A DNA stretch of 6,201 nucleotides from Clostridiales bacterium (GTDB lineage Bacteria > Bacillota > Clostridia > Oscillospirales > CAG-272). The DNA lies in contig JAAZGC010000364.1 of NCBI GenBank assembly GCA_012511425.1, forward strand, positions 1-6,201, read 5' to 3'. The translations under genes and the position numbers were made by a program. The notes under the pieces were generated by a model, which saw nothing but the letters and a program-made list of their open reading frames with translations, was not told the DNA's origin and made no database searches. Below, one piece after another: positions 5,354-6,201 of the stretch. The first letter of the stretch is position 1, and every line of letters starts with the position of its first letter.

Positions 5354-6201
5354 ATGGTACAGATAAAGGAAATCCGGCACGGCAGTTTCGGCCGCTGCAT
5401 CGAGATCACAAACGGCGCCGTATACGTTGCCGTTACCGTTGACGTGGGACCGAGGATAATCAAATGCTGCGTTCCGGGCAGGCCGAATCTTATGTGGAAC
5501 GACAACGCCCTCGAATTTTCCGAAGACGTCTCCTCAGCATTCGGCGAAGGAAAGCGGTGGTACATCTACGGCGGACACCGCATCTGGCTTTCCCCCGAGC
5601 AGATGCCGCTCTCCTATTATCCCGACAACGACCCGGTAAAATACTGCGTGAACCCGTCGGGCGCCGTCTTTACCCCTCAAAAGCAGGAGGTCACCGGCCT
5701 CTGCGAATCGATGGAGATCCGCATGGACGCGGAGAAGCCCTTCTTTGACGTTATTCACAAGATAGTCAACGGCTCCGAAGAAACAATCACCGGCGCAATC
5801 TGGTGCCTTACCGTTACCGACGCCGGCGGCACCGTCATCCTCCCCCTGTCAAAAGACGAAACGGGACTGCTGTCCAACCGCATGGTAGCCCTCTGGCCTT
5901 ACACCCGCCTTACCGACCGCCGCGCATTTTTCGGCGACGATTATATCACCCTTACGCAGGACAGATCGGTAAAAGAGAAATTCAAGCTGGGCTCGAACAA
6001 CACCGAAGGCTGGTTTGCATACATAAATCACGGTCAGATGCTGATAAAAACCTTCGAGCCGGAATATGAAGACGGCCGCTATCCCGACTGGGGCTGCGAC
6101 TGCGAGATATTCACAAACGAGCATTTCCTCGAAGCGGAAACCCTCTCCCCGCTCTACGACATGGAGCCGGGACAGTCGATAACCCATACGGAGCGCTGGA
6201 C
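5354..6201 (+). CDS. Galactose-mutarotase-like protein, DUF4380-like (3' end beyond window)
   Basis: The frame is open for 282 residues to the window edge. The product reads as a beta-sandwich of the galactose mutarotase-like fold: an N-terminal strand pair with GAVYVAVTVDVGPRI (21-35), IYGGHRIWLSPEQ (71-83), a PDNDPV turn (90-95), a central WCLTV strand (150-154), LLSNRMVALWPYT (172-184), GWFAYINHG (219-227), CEIFTNEHFLEAETLSPL (250-267), and a final PGQSITHTERW typical of the last strand. This pattern resembles DUF4380 proteins, which I recall being uncharacterised; the call comes from memory of the pattern, not from a search. H75 and E251 are plausible sugar-site residues by position, but this is inference. 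No signal peptide is visible. It is divergent from the GH2 operon across a shared control region, consistent with handling a sugar released by those enzymes, for instance anomer conversion. A pure binding role is equally possible. Confidence 0.7.
   Translation, partial: MVQIKEIRHGSFGRCIEITNGAVYVAVTVDVGPRIIKCCVPGRPNLMWNDNALEFSEDVSSAFGEGKRWYIYGGHRIWLSPEQMPLSYYPDNDPVKYCVNPSGAVFTPQKQEVTGLCESMEIRMDAEKPFFDVIHKIVNGSEETITGAIWCLTVTDAGGTVILPLSKDETGLLSNRMVALWPYTRLTDRRAFFGDDYITLTQDRSVKEKFKLGSNNTEGWFAYINHGQMLIKTFEPEYEDGRYPDWGCDCEIFTNEHFLEAETLSPLYDMEPGQSITHTERW

Noticed and set aside
5171..5380. A 69-residue minus-strand reading frame in the divergent control region
   Set aside because: It crosses the strong plus-strand promoter and the start of the mutarotase-like gene, and its product has no family features.
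1..6201. CRISPR array, tRNA or rRNA gene, insertion sequence or phage gene
   Set aside because: No spaced direct repeats, cloverleaf-like sequence, transposase motifs or terminal inverted repeats were seen on either strand.

Overview
The window is 6.2 kb of bacterial chromosome with moderately high GC and compact intergenic spacers. The type of rsgA and citrate-synthase-like gene, the AAAGGA-type ribosome binding sites and the sigma-70-like promoters suggest an uncultured gut-type Bacillota, probably Clostridia. This assignment is an inference from gene types; there is no rRNA or tRNA in the window to confirm it.

Layout. (1) Positions 1-297, minus strand: the 5' part of rsgA, a ribosome small-subunit maturation GTPase, cut by the window edge before its GTPase domain. 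(2) 298-447: an AT-rich spacer with overlapping, divergent promoter candidates. (3) 448-1953, plus strand: a 501-residue DRE-TIM metallolyase of the 2-isopropylmalate/homocitrate synthase superfamily, most like the clostridial Re-citrate synthase group. It ends at a strong intrinsic terminator (1965-1992). (4) 5059-1991, minus strand: a two-gene operon encoding a family 2 glycoside hydrolase followed 24 bp later by an unassigned TIM-barrel protein that looks like a glycoside hydrolase. (5) 5060-5353: a divergent control region with a good promoter in each direction and a perfect CGGTCA-N6-TGACCG inverted repeat in the leader of the hydrolase operon. (6) 5354-6201, plus strand: the start of a galactose-mutarotase-like (DUF4380-like) protein that runs off the window.

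How the genes fit together. The left half is housekeeping and central metabolism: ribosome assembly, and probably citrate formation for glutamate synthesis. The right half looks like a small carbohydrate-use locus. None of its three proteins has a visible signal peptide, so they probably act in the cytoplasm on imported oligosaccharides or glycosides. No transporter or regulator is visible, so these may lie beyond position 6201. The parts most worth following up are the unassigned hydrolase-like protein (1991-3370), the palindrome that abuts the ribosome binding site of the GH2 gene, and the stereochemical identity of the citrate-synthase-like enzyme. I see no CRISPR array, insertion sequence, phage gene or clearly novel multi-gene system here.
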